This document shows positions 8,937 to 17,866 of a DNA stretch of 42,052 nt, piece after piece. Within the stretch, counting starts at the first letter, position 1. Every line of letters starts with the position of its first letter. The DNA comes from Alphaproteobacteria bacterium. Lineage in GTDB: Bacteria; Pseudomonadota; Alphaproteobacteria; Paracaedibacterales; VGCI01. A program made the translations under genes and the position numbers. The stretch is taken from the NCBI GenBank assembly GCA_019746225.1, contig JAIESE010000009.1:1-42052 (forward strand), given 5' to 3'. The notes beneath the pieces are model-generated. The model did no database searches and was not told where the DNA came from. It saw only the letters and a list, made by a program, of their open reading frames with translations.

Positions 8937-11374
8937 GGGGTTTACGTGAAAGCTATCCCAGAAGTGAGGGAGAATGCGCTGAAGAGTTCGTCGACGCCAT
9001 GGCTCGTTGGAACATTCATTTTCGGGGGGCTATCATAGACAATGGCGAGATCCATCGCTTTGCATCTGGAGAGCGAGGAGACAAGGATTGCTGGTACGTT
9101 TTTCATGGACTAGCAGGGGCTTTTGGGGATTGGAGCATGGACATTCATGAAAAGTGGTGCGTAGAAAGAGGCAATTTATCTTACCCCGATAAGGAGAATC
9201 TCAAGCTACAGATAGAAACAGCGAAAAAGAAATTTGCTGAAGAAATTCAGCAAAGACACCATGGAAGCAGTTTATCGGCCTTGAGTAAATGGAATGGGTC
9301 GTCTGAGGTTGCTCACTCTCCTTATTTGCGGCAAAAGCAAGTTGAAGCCTTTGGCGTGCGCTCGTATCAAGATTCTCTAGTTATTCCCTTAAAGGATAAG
9401 GCTGGCAAATTATGGAGCCTCCAATGGATTGCTCCCGGTGGGACAAAACGCTTTTTGAAAGGTGGACGTAAAAAGGGATGTTTCCATCATATTGGTGTTT
9501 TTGAAGAGGGCAAGCTGATTTACGTCACAGAAGGGTATGCAACAGGTGCGAGTGTCTATATGGCAACCCATCAAACAACAGTCATTGCTTTTGATGCAGG
9601 GAATATTGATCCAGTTGTTGAGGAGATCAGGAGAGCTCACCCCAAAAATCCAATCATCATTGCGGGTAATGATGATGTCTGGAGAGATCACAATAAAGGT
9701 CGAGAAAAAGCGGAGCAGGCTGCCCTTAAACATGGGTGTTCCGTTGTCTTTGCTCAATTCAAAAGTAGGGAAAGCAAACTTACGGACTTTAATGATCTTC
9801 ATGTGCTGGAGGGATTAGGGGAAGTTAAAAATCAATTGGAACGTGCTCAGATTATTATTGAAAATGACCCTCTGCCAATTACTAGCACCCTCTTGCCTGT
9901 CCTGCCCTTTACCTTGGACATGATGCCTGAGTCCCTTCAGCCCTGGATAAAAGATGTTGCTTATCGTCGGCAATGCTCCATTGATTTTGTGGCTATTCCG
10001 ACCATTTTGATGTTATCGAGCTTGATTGGTGCGAGGTGTAGCATTAAACCCCACGAGAAGGATGACTGGATGGTTGTCCCAAACCTTTGGGGTGGAATTT
10101 TAGGCGATCCGGGAACTTTAAAAACGCCCGTCTGTGGGGAAGTGCTGTTTCCCCTTGGGTATTTAGAGTCAAAAGCAACCGAAGATTACAATGACAAGAA
10201 AATCAAATATGAAGCCGAGAAGACCGCGTTTATAGAGGGTAAAGGGTGTTTAGAGCGTAAAATAAAAGATATTGTGGACCAAAAAGAAGGAGCATTAAAC
10301 AAACAAGATGACCTTGCCTTTGTGACAGATGAATTAGCCGCCCACCTCAAAAACAGCCCTACTGAACCCGCTTATAAGCGCTACAAGGTCAGCGATACGA
10401 CAGTTGAGAAAATGCAGGAAATTCTTTCACAAAATTCCCGAGGTGTCCTTGTGTTTCGCGATGAACTCATGGGTTTCTTGGAAAGTTGGGAGAAGAAAGG
10501 CCATGAATCCGATCGTTGCTTTTATCTTGAAGCCTGGAAGGGAGATAAATCCTACACGATTGATCGCATCGGAAGGGGTATGGTTCATGCAGAGAATATT
10601 TGTGTCTCGATTTTAGGAACAACGCAACCGGATAAAATCTCGACGTATCTTCATAAAGCAATCAAAAAACTCGATAATGATGGGTTGCTTCAACGCTTTC
10701 AGCTGCTCGTTTATCCCGACAAAAAATCTTGGTCGCTGGTTGATGAGTATCCAGACCATATTGCCAAAAACCGTGTATTTGAGATTTGTAAAACGATAGA
10801 TGCCATGGTTTTTGGGGATTATGGTGCCCAAGCACCTGAGCCCCTCTATGAAGGTCAATATACCATTCCCTTTTTCCGGCTCTCAACAGAAGCGCAAGCC
10901 CCATTTCATGAGTGGCTCAAAAGACTTCAAGAAAAACTCGACAGCAACGACCATCCAATTATTCTGCAACATTTATCAAAATACAGAAGCCTCATGCCGT
11001 CCTTGGCCCTTATCTTTCATGTGGTCGACAATGCTGATGGGAAAAGGGAAAGAGACATCAGTCTATCCTCAGTTCAAAAGGCAGCGGCATGGTGTGATTA
11101 TTTAGAATCTCACGCCCGACGCATTTATGGGATGGTTTTGGATACGACCTTTGAAGCGGTCCCCACATTATCCAAAGCGGAAGAATTGCTGGCTTGGATG
11201 CGCAAACAAACCAGCCGTTCTGACCAACCCTTAAAACGTCGGTTTATCTTGCGATATTCGAAATTCAGAAGCTCCAAAGACCTTGATCTGCTCCTGTCCG
11301 ATTTGGTGCAGATGGGCTATATCCAAGAGGGTAGTAAAGGAACATTTCATATTGTTCATCAAGCATTATATTAA
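8933..11374 (+). CDS. TOPRIM/DUF3987 primase-helicase of the integrated element
   Basis: The 813-residue protein combines an N-terminal primase-like part with a C-terminal DUF3987-type region. Residues about 150-300 form a TOPRIM domain: KLIYVTEGYATGASVY (catalytic Glu), VIAFDAGNID and IIIAGNDDVWRDHNKGREKA (acidic DxD-type motif), then KLTDFNDLH. From residue 325 the DUF3987 part starts (MMPESLQPWIKDVAYRRQCS), with a Walker-A-like GILGDPGTLKTPV. This architecture is usual in phage satellites and plasmid-like islands, where it primes and drives replication of the excised element. No Cys zinc finger is evident in the N-terminus. It is coupled to the alpA-like gene by a 4-base overlap. Confidence 0.88.
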   Translation: MRGLRESYPRSEGECAEEFVDAMARWNIHFRGAIIDNGEIHRFASGERGDKDCWYVFHGLAGAFGDWSMDIHEKWCVERGNLSYPDKENLKLQIETAKKKFAEEIQQRHHGSSLSALSKWNGSSEVAHSPYLRQKQVEAFGVRSYQDSLVIPLKDKAGKLWSLQWIAPGGTKRFLKGGRKKGCFHHIGVFEEGKLIYVTEGYATGASVYMATHQTTVIAFDAGNIDPVVEEIRRAHPKNPIIIAGNDDVWRDHNKGREKAEQAALKHGCSVVFAQFKSRESKLTDFNDLHVLEGLGEVKNQLERAQIIIENDPLPITSTLLPVLPFTLDMMPESLQPWIKDVAYRRQCSIDFVAIPTILMLSSLIGARCSIKPHEKDDWMVVPNLWGGILGDPGTLKTPVCGEVLFPLGYLESKATEDYNDKKIKYEAEKTAFIEGKGCLERKIKDIVDQKEGALNKQDDLAFVTDELAAHLKNSPTEPAYKRYKVSDTTVEKMQEILSQNSRGVLVFRDELMGFLESWEKKGHESDRCFYLEAWKGDKSYTIDRIGRGMVHAENICVSILGTTQPDKISTYLHKAIKKLDNDGLLQRFQLLVYPDKKSWSLVDEYPDHIAKNRVFEICKTIDAMVFGDYGAQAPEPLYEGQYTIPFFRLSTEAQAPFHEWLKRLQEKLDSNDHPIILQHLSKYRSLMPSLALIFHVVDNADGKRERDISLSSVQKAAAWCDYLESHARRIYGMVLDTTFEAVPTLSKAEELLAWMRKQTSRSDQPLKRRFILRYSKFRSSKDLDLLLSDLVQMGYIQEGSKGTFHIVHQALY

Positions 11375-11745
11375 GTTAATGGATAATCTGCACAAATGAT
11401 CTTAGATTTTTTGTATTGAGAGAGCCCAAAACCTATATATGATTAATTCGCTATACCTTGATCCTTTCAGCAATATAAGGTTGAGTCAAAAATCTATTTG
11501 TAATCGCCCATCCTCAAGCAAGACTTGCCCGTTATTTATGTTAAGTAGTTGTAGCTCTGATGCCGACATGTAGGTTTTGCATGGGTAATAGCTCATTTTT
11601 TACTTTCAAATTGGAAATTAATCATTTATAAATATTAATTATGTAGTTTAAATAATGATCATTGCAATGTTAGTAATAAATCAACAAATACATAGTATGC
11701 AAATATCAGATAGAAAAAGTTACAAATGAATAAAGGGATAATCAA
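11375..11745. other. Gene-free stretch with adjacent palindromes before the LysR gene
   Basis: These 371 AT-rich bases hold no convincing reading frame. Two perfect 10-bp palindromes abut near the right side: AATGATCATT (11654-11663) and CATTGCAATG (11660-11669). They lie about 80 bases before the LysR start, where autoregulatory sites of that family usually sit. No strong terminator is seen after the primase gene. Confidence 0.45.
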
Positions 11746-12684
11746 ATGGCAGTAGACTTAGAAACATCAGATTATTTTCGGGATTTTGATTGGGGAAATC
11801 TTAAAGCGTTTTATTATGTTGCCAAAGTTGGAAATATTTCAGGAGCCGCTCACTTCTTGAAGCTATCTCAGCCAGCGATGAGTCGGCAAATTTCGAAGCT
11901 TGAAAAGCATTTAAGGTATCCTTTGTTTACGCGCAATAGAGGAGGTGTAAAGCTAACCCGTAAAGGCGAAGAGCTTCTCAGCGTAGTAGAAAGTACTTTT
12001 TTAGGTTTAAGAGGATTTACGCATAATACTCATGCTCTTACAAAAATTACGAGAAAAAGAAAGATTAAAATAGCAACATCTTATGCAGTCGCTACTTATG
12101 TAATAAATGATCTGATTCTAGAATATAGTATCAAGAACCCAAATGTTGTTTTTGAGATCATTGCAAGAGATGATGTTCTTGACGTCATTTTGAATGATGT
12201 TGATATTGCGATTTGTCCCTATGATCCCCATCTTCAAGGTGTGATCCAAGAACCTTTGCTTACTTTGCAAAAGAAGCTTTATGCCAGTGAAAAATACTTA
12301 GCGCAGTATAAAGAGCCAAGAAAAGTTGAGGACTTGAAGGATCACCGTTTAATAGCTATTAGCTCTAATGCAGAAAACTATCCTTATGCAGATGTTAACT
12401 GGATTTTAAAACTTGGCCTGCCCGAAGGTAAGCTGCATGAAGCTTCATTTTTTTCAAATTCAATTGAATGTATGGTAAGTGCTGCAATAAGAGGTATTGG
12501 AATTATTGCTAGTTATGATGAAATGGCAATTTTAAAAGACGCCAGGCTCAAAAATATACTCCCGAATGTAACTGATAATATGGTCAAAGAATACTTTATT
12601 TATCCTAAACACCTTAAGGGAGATAATGATATTATTGATATCAAAAACTATTTACAAAAAACACTTCTTTTTAATGATACCTGA
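11746..12684 (+). CDS. LysR-family transcriptional regulator
   Basis: The 312-residue protein has the standard LysR layout. An N-terminal winged helix (residues about 14-75: NLKAFYYVAKVGNISGAAHFLKL, QPAMSRQISKLEKHL, PLFTRNRGGVKLTRKGEELL) is followed by a linker helix and a periplasmic-binding-type effector domain starting at KIKIATSYAVATYVI. LysR proteins usually bind upstream of their own gene and of a neighbouring target, responding to a small ligand. Likely targets are the metalloenzyme and transporter genes that follow, though this is inferred from position only. The effector cannot be predicted. Confidence 0.9.
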   Translation: MAVDLETSDYFRDFDWGNLKAFYYVAKVGNISGAAHFLKLSQPAMSRQISKLEKHLRYPLFTRNRGGVKLTRKGEELLSVVESTFLGLRGFTHNTHALTKITRKRKIKIATSYAVATYVINDLILEYSIKNPNVVFEIIARDDVLDVILNDVDIAICPYDPHLQGVIQEPLLTLQKKLYASEKYLAQYKEPRKVEDLKDHRLIAISSNAENYPYADVNWILKLGLPEGKLHEASFFSNSIECMVSAAIRGIGIIASYDEMAILKDARLKNILPNVTDNMVKEYFIYPKHLKGDNDIIDIKNYLQKTLLFNDT

Positions 12685-12922
12685 ATTTAAGGCTTCTAAT
12701 TCATTATGAAGGCCTTGAAGAAACCTCTAAGTCTACCAAACAAAATCAGCCATAATGATATGTACGTGTAGGTTGGAACCTTACTTTTTTTATTTTCATG
12801 TGAGCCTCCTTTAGTATCTTTCCTAATCTATTGTTGTTCTTAATTATTTTCTTGGTCCAATCTCTAGAGCCATTTCACTATCTGGTAAATTTTAGTAAAA
12901 TGACCCTCAAGCATTGGAATAT

Positions 12923-14014
12923 TTACGCCTCAGCAAATGATTTTGCAAGTTTATTTTCCATTTCATCGAGGATATGAAGGGTAAATTCGAACAATGCGAG
13001 GGTTAGAAGAGCATGTTTTCGGCTCTGGGGAGCAAGACATGCGGCAAAGTGTACCGGCATATCGCAGTGTCGATGTTCCTGGTTGATTTTGTAGTGTAAG
13101 TCATATCCCCGAGCAGCATCCGGCTTTGAAGATAGTTTAATAACCCTGGAAATCGGGTCTTGCCCCTCGTAATAGGCTGCCTCAAACAAATTTACCATGG
13201 CTGAAAATGCTAACGGACAAATTTCGGCCACCCGTTTATGAGAAGCTAGAAGCCACTTGGTTCCATCAGCTACAGGAAAATTATCTTTATCCAATCCGAT
13301 GTCGCTAAATACCTGCTCCATAAATTTATAATGTCCGGCTTCATCAGCCATAAAATGCTCGATTAGCTCACTTGCTTTTGAGAAGTGGATCAATGCGGGC
13401 TCCATGGAACGCCCTGACTCTTTTGTCACATACCAGGATTGTTTTGATATCCACCCAATCATATGGAAAAACTTTTCTTCATCGCGCTTGAGGAGTTTCT
13501 CAAGGAACTTGCCAAATCCATCTTGGCCTGACCAAGTCGTGCTTTCCCACTCCAGACGATAGCAGATGAGGTAGGTGACAAAACTTATCGGGTCATAAAG
13601 GTCAGTGCCCTTGATGCGGGCCTTGTCTAATATCTTTTCGCGGTCCCAATTCCAATTCAAAGGGATGTCTTCTTTGAGAGAGTCATCTATTGGACATCCA
13701 AAAGTCTCTATAAGTTTATGGGGCGTTGATGAATCAACATTTAAGTCTGTACATATTTGAAGATCTTTTCCTGCAAATTCTTCTAAGGACCTAGGTTTTA
13801 TATAGAATACAGGATAATCTTTGAGGTCTTGGATAAATTTTTGAACGTTCCTGTTGCAAGGATCAGAGTGCAGGAGGCTGGTGGCATCCTTGATCCACTC
13901 TTTATCTTCGGGTGTCACATCAATTTCCATGGAGACCCAAGGGAGGGAAAGGACAAAACTATCGTTCTGTTCAGCCCAATCAATCGTCAACCTTTCGTGG
14001 GGAATATATGTCAT
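12923..14014 (-). CDS. Putative heme-oxygenase-fold metalloenzyme (HDO-like), 363 aa
   Basis: The protein is soluble. Its C-terminal 170 residues carry a set of possible metal ligands: E225-A-G-H228 in ADEAGHYKF, E278 in NLFEAAYYEGQD, and H307-x3-N311-x2-H314 with E313 and H316 in HYKINQEHRHC. This resembles the ExxH...E...HxxxDxxH pattern of heme-oxygenase-like di-iron enzymes (UndA, CADD and relatives), with Asn where Asp is usual. A ferritin-like ExxH...E...ExxH reading is also possible. The first 130 residues are unrecognised. Enzymes of this type oxidise or cleave small amine or fatty-acid substrates. It is divergent from the peptide transporter gene and convergent with the LysR gene. 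Confidence 0.5.
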   Translation of the reverse strand: MTYIPHERLTIDWAEQNDSFVLSLPWVSMEIDVTPEDKEWIKDATSLLHSDPCNRNVQKFIQDLKDYPVFYIKPRSLEEFAGKDLQICTDLNVDSSTPHKLIETFGCPIDDSLKEDIPLNWNWDREKILDKARIKGTDLYDPISFVTYLICYRLEWESTTWSGQDGFGKFLEKLLKRDEEKFFHMIGWISKQSWYVTKESGRSMEPALIHFSKASELIEHFMADEAGHYKFMEQVFSDIGLDKDNFPVADGTKWLLASHKRVAEICPLAFSAMVNLFEAAYYEGQDPISRVIKLSSKPDAARGYDLHYKINQEHRHCDMPVHFAACLAPQSRKHALLTLALFEFTLHILDEMENKLAKSFAEA

Positions 14015-14201
14015 TATTCTTGTCTCATTATTTTATTTTAAAATCGCAAAGTTAATGACTTTTACCATGAGGGAACCTTCAGTTTCTATGTTTTTATGTC
14101 GCAGTCATGAAAAATTCAATTCAATAAAGCCTTTGAGCTTGTAGGGTAATTCTGTAAATTAGGGGTATGTTTCCCCTCTATTGGGTATCAGGAGAATAAA
14201 T

Positions 14202-15617
14202 TTGCAAGCAAGATCTTTAAATAAACCAGCATCTGGAATGACCTATCTCTATATAACGCAAGCTTTATGTAACTTTGGGTTTTATGGCATTAAATCAATC
14301 TTCGTTTTATATGCCATCCAGCAGCTCAATCTCGACAAACCTCAAGCCATTGCTCTTTTTGCAACCTTTATGACTCTTTGTTATGCAACATCTCTTATTG
14401 GAGGCACAATAGCCGATCGTGTCCTTGGCATTAAAAACACAGTACTCATGGGCGGTCTTCTCACTTTCACGGGATTGTTGAGCTTTACTTTTTCATCCCC
14501 CGAATTCTGTTATCTCGGTTTGGCTTTTATGAGTTTGGGGTCTGGCTTCTTTAAACCGAACTTATCAACTTCAGTTGGTCTGTTTTTCGAAAACCCAAAG
14601 GATCCTCAAAAAGACAGGGCATATTCTCATTTCTACATGGCCATGAATGTAGGGAGTCTTCTCGCGCCGCTCGTGTGCGGGCTTGTAAGTATGCAGTATG
14701 GTTGGAATTATGGGATTCTCCTGATTGCGGGAGGCTTTCTTGGGGCTACCTACCTGTTTAATCAAAAAGTTCATTTTGGAGATCAAGAATCCTCGAGGGT
14801 CAATCTGACCTTTCTAAAATCGCTGCTTCTGGGAATCCCTCTAGGGGTTACTATAGTTTTGTTTTATGGTTTGTTCAAATATAGAGACTCATTCCATGGA
14901 TTGATGGGTATCATCGCTGTTTCGAGCGTTATCTATCTCGGTCGCATCTATTATCAATGCAATGCTCTAGAGAGAAAAGATGTGCGGCACATCATGGGCT
15001 CAATCCTGTTGTTTGCTTTCTTTTGTTCTCTGTTTGAACAATCAGGAAGTTCATTGTTGCTCTTTTTTGATACGGGCGTTGATCGTACGGTTTTCGGAAG
15101 GCTCATTCCTTCTTCTGCGTTCCTTTCTTTAAGCCCCTTGTTTGTCCTCATTCTCAGCCCTATCCTTCTCTTCCTATTCAAGACATACTTTGAGAAAACA
15201 AAACCGTTAGATGGTTTCTTCAAAATAGGGCTTGGGTTCGTGTTTGTCGGTGTCAGCTTTCTCCTCCTGTCCTACAGTTCCTATCAAGAAATTTCTCTTG
15301 TATCACCTATATGGGTTGTTTTGGCCGTATCCATTCAAACCATCGGGGAACTCTTGGTTGTGCCCATCGTCCTTTCCAACATCTCTAAATATTCTCCCCC
15401 CAGGTTCCGCAGTGTCATGATGAGTTATTGGCTGATGGCGATTGCATATGGGCACTATTTCGCGGGCTTTATTGCCCAATTCTCGGTTGGTACTCCTCTC
15501 GAGTCTTCGGCGAATGCCTTAGAGCGATATGGATCATTTTTCTTTTCTCTTGGATTGATGCCGCTCTGTGTTGCTGTTCTATTACTGGGATATCAAGGAA
15601 TGAGACGTTTAAGGTAA
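14202..15617 (+). CDS. POT/PTR-family proton-coupled peptide transporter
   Basis: The product (about 471 residues) is an inner-membrane major-facilitator protein with roughly 12-14 helices. POT marks are GGTIADRVLG after helix 2, the signature FYMAMNVGSLLAP (FYxxINxG-like) and the early FYGIKSIFVLY, which stands where ExxER-Y is usual and is degenerate, so proton coupling or substrate range may differ. The family imports di- and tripeptides with protons. The frame is open from 14181, but AGGAGA lies inside it (14190-14195) six bases before a TTG at 14202, so I take that TTG as the start. It is divergent from the metalloenzyme gene. Confidence 0.88.
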   Translation: MQARSLNKPASGMTYLYITQALCNFGFYGIKSIFVLYAIQQLNLDKPQAIALFATFMTLCYATSLIGGTIADRVLGIKNTVLMGGLLTFTGLLSFTFSSPEFCYLGLAFMSLGSGFFKPNLSTSVGLFFENPKDPQKDRAYSHFYMAMNVGSLLAPLVCGLVSMQYGWNYGILLIAGGFLGATYLFNQKVHFGDQESSRVNLTFLKSLLLGIPLGVTIVLFYGLFKYRDSFHGLMGIIAVSSVIYLGRIYYQCNALERKDVRHIMGSILLFAFFCSLFEQSGSSLLLFFDTGVDRTVFGRLIPSSAFLSLSPLFVLILSPILLFLFKTYFEKTKPLDGFFKIGLGFVFVGVSFLLLSYSSYQEISLVSPIWVVLAVSIQTIGELLVVPIVLSNISKYSPPRFRSVMMSYWLMAIAYGHYFAGFIAQFSVGTPLESSANALERYGSFFFSLGLMPLCVAVLLLGYQGMRRLR

Positions 15618-16122
15618 GCTTGAAAAGTTCAAACATAATGTGCTTTTGAACGAGTCTGTAATTTGACCTTATAAGAAACTGTAGGGGACCCAAAATTGTC
15701 CCCTAAAAACCCCGTTCTGATTTTTCAAATTTATGAATATTAAAAAGTATGAATATTTACTTTTTCAATCATTCATTTCGAAGACCTGAGAAATGCGCGC
15801 TTACATGTTGCATTTGCAACCGCGCTTTTGTTGCATGCAACCCATCTTAAAAATTGAGTAAAACTGCTGCTCTAAAAGGAACAAAAAAATGGCTAAAGGG
15901 TATGGAGAATTCTGTGTCATTTCACATCCCCTTGTCGCAATGTGTCGCAAATGGAAATGCGACAAATCTAATTATTAAAAGTTAGGATTACGGCGCCTTA
16001 CAAGACACGCTTTTAGGTTTGTCGCATTGTCGCGTCTGTCGCATCGGGTTTTGAGTATCTCCAGTCCAAGAAGCTCTAAAAATAGGGTAAATCATTATGC
16101 TTGCTCAGGTGAATTATCATCC
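15618..16122. other. Gene-free stretch with iteron-like TGTCGCA repeats and palindromes
   Basis: No coding frame is credible here. Six copies of TGTCGCA or its one-base variant occur in 111 bases: 15933-15939, 15943-15949, 15959-15965 (inverted), 16020-16026, 16028-16034 (TGTCGCG) and 16037-16043, many spaced 8-10 bases apart. Just upstream are GTTGCATTTGCAAC (15807-15820) and the perfect palindrome GTTGCATGCAAC (15830-15841). The arrangement resembles an iteron-type replication origin or a multi-site operator of the island. Confidence 0.5.
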
Positions 16123-16952
16123 TCAACTCTTCTCCACCCCTTTCCAGGCCTCTCCCTGTAGCAAGGGAGATATTTCGTTTTCGAATAAAACCCGTCCTTG
16201 TTCAGGGTGATAGTCATTTTCATAGATCGGAGAAAGGAGGGTTTGAATATCGGATGTGAATCTTAAATCGGTAAATTTGTGATACATATTTTCTTCAAAT
16301 TCCGCTCTGGAAACCTTGCTATCTTCACCTTTCATGTAAAAGTCAAACATTCGACAACTTTCGTCCAATCAATGTCAGGAAATGATTTCTTGATAGCAAC
16401 GAGATCGAACAGATCCCTTCCTTTACTCCTTTGGTATAAGGCGCGTAATTTGGTCCCCATAAGTTCTTCCAGTTGGTAGACTGTTATCCCTGTCGTCCCA
16501 GAGAACCAGTCATTCTTCACGTTAAACGTCTTCTTGTCTAATCCCAGACAGCACCAATGTTCCCGTGTGTTAATTTCAACTTTCAGTTTGAGGGGGGTAA
16601 TGGGTGGCACTTCTGATTCAAATCGATAGGTTAATGTTACCCTCCCACTTCCTTGCTTATATTTTGGTTTCCCGAGCCATGGATCAAGGACTCCATGCAG
16701 TTCAGTCAGCACATTCCCAATCGGCTCTTGGTCAATTTGCACCAGATCAATATCTTCACTGTATCTAGCAGACGGAGAGATATAGAGCTTATTGAGCGCT
16801 GTTCCGCCTCTAAAGCCGAGTTTTGAAGCTAAATACTCGGATGAAAAGATTTCAATCAAAGCTCGTGAGATGACCAAATCCTGCTCAATTTGGGCTTCTA
16901 GGGGCCAGGGTGCCCGACTTCTCCATTCATTGATAAAGAGTTGCGGTATCAA
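16123..16952 (-). pseudogene. abiEii: AbiEii-type nucleotidyltransferase toxin, frameshifted
   Basis: The first 200 residues are an AbiEii/AbiGii nucleotidyltransferase: GFRGGTALNKLY then RYSEDIDLVQID (metal-binding DxD-type motif), then KLKVEINTRE and GTKLRALYQRSKGRDLFDLV. The frame stops after VVECLTFT. Adding one T in the run at 16345-16347 restores ECFDFYMKGEDSKVSRAEF and the frame goes on to 16123, giving about 276 residues, normal for the family. Type IV AbiE toxins transfer nucleotides to target RNAs and block growth or phage infection. It overlaps the antitoxin gene by four bases. The break is either real inactivation or a homopolymer error. Confidence 0.82.
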
Positions 16953-17770
16953 AGATCAAACTCCATATTTTGATTAATGTATAGGTTCCATTTGGTCGAC
17001 TTTTCTAATTTTACTTTGGGAGCTGAGCTCACAAGGTATTTGTAAGGGGGATTTAATTCCTTAATCAAGGTGGCTAATTCTTTTGTAGCCGCTGAAAATC
17101 CACAACTGTCCAGAACGTAACAAAGACGCTGCCAGTACACCAATTCTCCCCGCTCGGAAAACGTATTCTTGGCAATGGTGAGCAGCTTTTTAGAATCAAT
17201 TTTTTCACCGAGTTCACTTAAAACCGTCGCTATGTTATTAAAATGACCGGACGCCGAGGGGTATCTCACCAAATCGAATGCGGTTAACTCAGGATCAGAG
17301 ACCCACATATAACCCGTTACTGTTTTGACCTTCGAGGCGCCAATAGCTGGAAAATGTTTCTTTTTATAGAATACAACTCTTGTCCGTAGATTATTCCAAT
17401 TTCTAATCTTTAAGTCGCTTGTGACCACTTGAAACTGCATTGGTTGTTGATGGGCAGCTCCGTGTAAAGCTGCGGCAGACAAAAGGCCGACATAATACTT
17501 TTCTGAACCATAAGTCATCATTTGGTCTATGAACCAATCTGGAGGAGGACAACCCCTATCTTGGTATTCTAGGGGGGTAATTCCATAAAACCCCTTCCTT
17601 AAACGATATAATCTGTGTTCAGATACGAGCCGGGAAAAGGCAAGATCGATATTTTTGGGAGTGCCCCCTATATCGGCGAGAGCTTTCTGTTTGCTAACAA
17701 AGAGCTTTCCCGCCTTTTGCAGGTCATCTATATAGGTGCGAAGTGTTATATGTTTTTCCATCATACTCAT
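16949..17770 (-). CDS. abiEi: AbiEi-type antitoxin / autoregulator
   Basis: This 273-residue protein matches the AbiEi antitoxin layout: an N-terminal winged helix (FVSKQKALADIGGTPKNIDLAF, RLYRLRKGFYGITP) and a larger C-terminal domain with the family-like YYVGLLSAAALHGAAHQQP and PELTAFDLVRYP stretches. AbiEi represses its own promoter by binding inverted repeats and counteracts the toxin. It is intact and the first gene of the pair, with an ATGA overlap into abiEii. The context (primase island) suggests a stabilising or anti-phage role. Confidence 0.85.
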   Translation of the reverse strand: MSMMEKHITLRTYIDDLQKAGKLFVSKQKALADIGGTPKNIDLAFSRLVSEHRLYRLRKGFYGITPLEYQDRGCPPPDWFIDQMMTYGSEKYYVGLLSAAALHGAAHQQPMQFQVVTSDLKIRNWNNLRTRVVFYKKKHFPAIGASKVKTVTGYMWVSDPELTAFDLVRYPSASGHFNNIATVLSELGEKIDSKKLLTIAKNTFSERGELVYWQRLCYVLDSCGFSAATKELATLIKELNPPYKYLVSSAPKVKLEKSTKWNLYINQNMEFDL

Positions 17771-17773
17771 AAT

Positions 17774-17790
17774 ATATCAAATTATGATAT
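17774..17790. promoter_or_regulatory. Inverted repeat upstream of abiEi
   Basis: ATATCA and TGATAT form a 6-bp inverted repeat with a 5-base gap, a few bases before the abiEi start and in an AT-rich likely promoter. It is a candidate AbiEi operator; binding is inferred from known autoregulation of the family. Confidence 0.4.
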
Positions 17791-17866
17791 TAATTGCAAT
17801 AGATAGAAACAATCGTTTCTCAATGAGAGTTTCCCTCATAATTCTCACTAATTATAGGCCTTCTGG

